Assembly (NCBI RefSeq): GCF_027596085.1
Contig: NC_072467.1
Span: forward strand, 1,648,361 to 1,712,360
Source of the DNA: Anoplopoma fimbria
Lineage: Eukaryota > Chordata > Actinopteri > Perciformes > Anoplopomatidae
DNA length: 64,000 nucleotides
Direction: 5' to 3'
Shown: one piece after another, positions 61,556-64,000 of the stretch
Numbering within the stretch: position 1 is the stretch's first letter
Layout of the letters: each line of letters starts with the position of its first letter
Position numbers and translations under genes: made by a program
The notes under the pieces: model-generated
Seen by the model: the letters and a program-made list of their open reading frames with translations, nothing else
What the model was told of the DNA's origin: nothing
Databases searched by the model: none

Positions 61556-64000
61556 AAAGGTCAAGTTCTTTGAAGCCCATTATTTCATCTTTAACTGCTC
61601 ATGATCTTCCATGTTTATGTTTCAGTTCGTTAGTAGGAAACATATGTATATGCCTTTGTGAATGAAAATGTAGCCAAACACTTGCTGCAACACTATATTG
61701 CTTAAGAAAATTAAAGTGGAAAAACTGTTAGTTGGAATTAATATTGGAAAAGACGAGCTTTGTTTGTTGTATACTCTTCTATCACAGAGTATACAACTGA
61801 ATTATTAGTTACATTAGCTTAAAGGACTAAATAAAAACACTTTCTTACCTGAGGTACAGTAGGCAGAGACCATCATCAGTGGGAGGGTAACATGAGGAAA
61901 GAGAAACAGAGAACATTTCTAATTAGGCAAGTTGGTCGTCAGTTCAAATTACTATTTGATTGGACAGCATTGAGAACATTTATGGAAAAATAATACATAA
62001 ACTTCCAAGAAACAACATCTGATTCAGAATGTGCTTTGACCAAACACAGATACATGCTCTCATAAGATGAAACCTTCATGATCCCCAAGAGACAGATGGG
62101 AAACACTCAAACCAAACTACAGCTTTATTTCATACTGTTTATCTGGTCTACGCCCTACAGACACAGGCGCATCTCCTTGAGAAGCTCAAAAGAAACAAAG
62201 CTTGTAAGACACGAGCACTCTCCTGGAAGTCTTTTTGCCTCCCTCTGACTCCTATATCCATAAATCTATACAGACAATCAAAGTAGCACGTTAACACATT
62301 GAAGTTAAGGTCAATGTAGGGAAAAACACTATTGTTTGAAGTACAGATTATGTGGCAAGGGCAGTTGTTCCACTGAAGTGAGGTTTGTAAAGCCGTAATG
62401 GAGGGGATGTCTCTGCAGGAGAGCCTTCAGCCAGGCCTGAATACTGATGCGTCTGACTGATTGCCACGTCTGTGGGATCTAATTTGAAAGGTGGACAGTG
62501 ATGAATGTCTTTCCTCCACTTACTGGCCATCTGATGTATTATGCATCCCCATCTGATCAGAGGGGCTGATGAGGCGCGGGGAGATGAGGGGTGTCCATGT
62601 CCGACGCACCCTGACATTGGTTATATAAATGACTGCACCTCCACGCCTTTCATTTCCCAGCTCACAGGTCACGGGAGGAGCTAATAGGGCCATCGTTAAT
62701 AGGGGATGACTGACTTCAGCTGGGTCCACCCGTGCATTTTGATGGGCCACACGTTTGACAAAGTCTCTTAACTCAGTGGCTGAACCATGCTCCCCTGTCA
62801 GCCTGGAGTCTAATTGTCAGAGACACAAACGTGGGCAGCAGCCGTGGGGATAGTGCTATCGGCTGCCCAACCGCCACTGTGATCATCTGTCTGTGTACAT
62901 CTTGGCTCTACATGAGAAGAGGTATGCTTACTTCAGTTGTTTGGCAGACAGACGTGGAGGAAAAAGGACCCTTATTGTTACAGCCTGTCAATGCCAAACC
63001 TCATGATTTAGGACTGTTGCTTTGATCCGTGGCTACCGGATAGCTTATTGTGTTGCTGAATTCATGTTGCCAGCTGTATAACTGAAAGAGTGAAACCCTT
63101 CTATTAGCCTGTAGGAAAAAACTCTGAGCACCGTGTTTTGTTCACCATGTTTTGTTCTCTCCCCAGAAGAAAAAAGCAGCAGTGGTAATTGTGCCTCTGC
63201 TGAGGGAGAGGAGTCGGCTCATTCTTTGTTTAAGTGTCCACCAGGAGAGCACTCTCTGACATGACCAGGGCTCCTGAGCACCCATCAACTGCACATTTTA
63301 ATGTGCTGAAGCAATATTAACCGCAGCGGCAAATAAAAAAAGCCCCGGCCCAGGCGTCCACAACGTGGGCCCTAACTAGTTTATGGCTGCCCTAATTGAG
63401 CCATTTCACATCAGCTGCTGTTTTTTGTCAGATCATGAACAAGTCTCCCACTCCCAGCTGTGATTTTCTCTCCAACAGTCAGCTCACGGCCCCCCATATC
63501 AACCCTGCACAACGGAAGGTCGCCGGTTGGTACAGATAAACACATTCACAGAGGCCCCCACACCGACACACCCCGAGAAGAAGGATTTGTAATCGAGAAA
63601 ACATCTCCTGGAAATACAAAACAGGATGTATGACCGTTTCTCACGACTGATAAGACGAGCACAAGTACAAAAGTTGACAGTGATAAAGAGCTGCTGCAAC
63701 TGCATCTGATTCCGCATCCACGGTTTTGAACATCTTTCACTTCCAACCATTATCTGAATTTCGAAATTTAACCATGGTACTCATTTGTATTAATCTGTAT
63801 GCTGATTATGCGGCAAACAGCAGTGTTTACCAGCCAGAGAGCAGGAAGCCATCTTTAATTCATTAGAAAAACACACTTTGAGGGAAGACATTCAGTGGAG
63901 GCTTTACATTGCTCGGGCTGCTTTAATGCATGCTCAGTATGCAGAGGAGGCCTATGTTAAAGTAGTGGATAATAGGTGAAAATGGCCCGGGTGAAATTCA
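61556..64000. other. Unique non-coding sequence
   Basis: No supportable gene, RNA gene or element end. Frames up to 89 codons lack domains and splice context. The final 600 bp are of mixed composition and give no hint of a neighbouring exon. Confidence 0.6.

Overview
The window looks like nuclear DNA of a ray-finned fish, most likely a percomorph teleost. The reasons are the very dense perfect dinucleotide microsatellites ((CA)60 three times, (TG)40, long (GA)n), low CpG in most of the sequence, and several short transposable elements of families that recur across teleost genomes: a CAGTGGTGG-ended element, TTAA-flanked elements, a retroposon with a GATG-type tail, and L2-like 3' tails. I found no bacterial or organellar features, rRNA gene, credible tRNA gene or CRISPR array.

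I cannot support any protein-coding gene. The longest reading frames outside simple repeats are 130-179 codons, overlap in several frames, lack recognisable domains, and are about the size expected by chance in 128 kb of double-strand reading. The window is best read as a gene desert or part of a very large intron. The strand and identity of any host gene cannot be told from the sequence.

Layout. 1-2.69 kb: unique non-coding. 2.69-3.71 kb: a cluster of mobile DNA, made of a hAT-like element split by a retroposon with a 12-bp target-site duplication, then a perfect 25-bp hairpin with three 18-bp repeats, then a CAGTGGTGG-family relic. 3.7-9.1 kb: unique sequence with a (CA)60 tract and a TTAA-flanked element at 6.2-6.6 kb. 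9.08-9.29 kb: a long (GA)n tract. 9.3-32 kb: mostly unique sequence with homopolymers, a 41-bp tandem duplication and a possible repeat relic at 14.3-14.6 kb. 32.0-33.8 kb: (TGA)n, (TG)40 and a possible repeat. 33.8-43.8 kb: unique AT-rich sequence with blocks that look like conserved non-coding DNA. 43.85-46.93 kb: two (CA)60 tracts flanking a stretch richer in CpG. 46.9-60.7 kb: unique sequence with two L2-like tails in opposite orientation and a GGAGA array. 60.67-61.56 kb: a TTAA element that contains another copy of the CAGTGGTGG family. 61.6-64 kb: unique.

The most solid observations are structural: two nested transposon insertions with visible target duplications or termini, two perfect hairpins at or in copies of one element family (which suggests template switching), and three CA tracts of identical length (120 bp), which may be real or an assembly effect. 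No new biological system is evident. Any regulatory role for the AT-rich blocks is inference and needs cross-species alignment.
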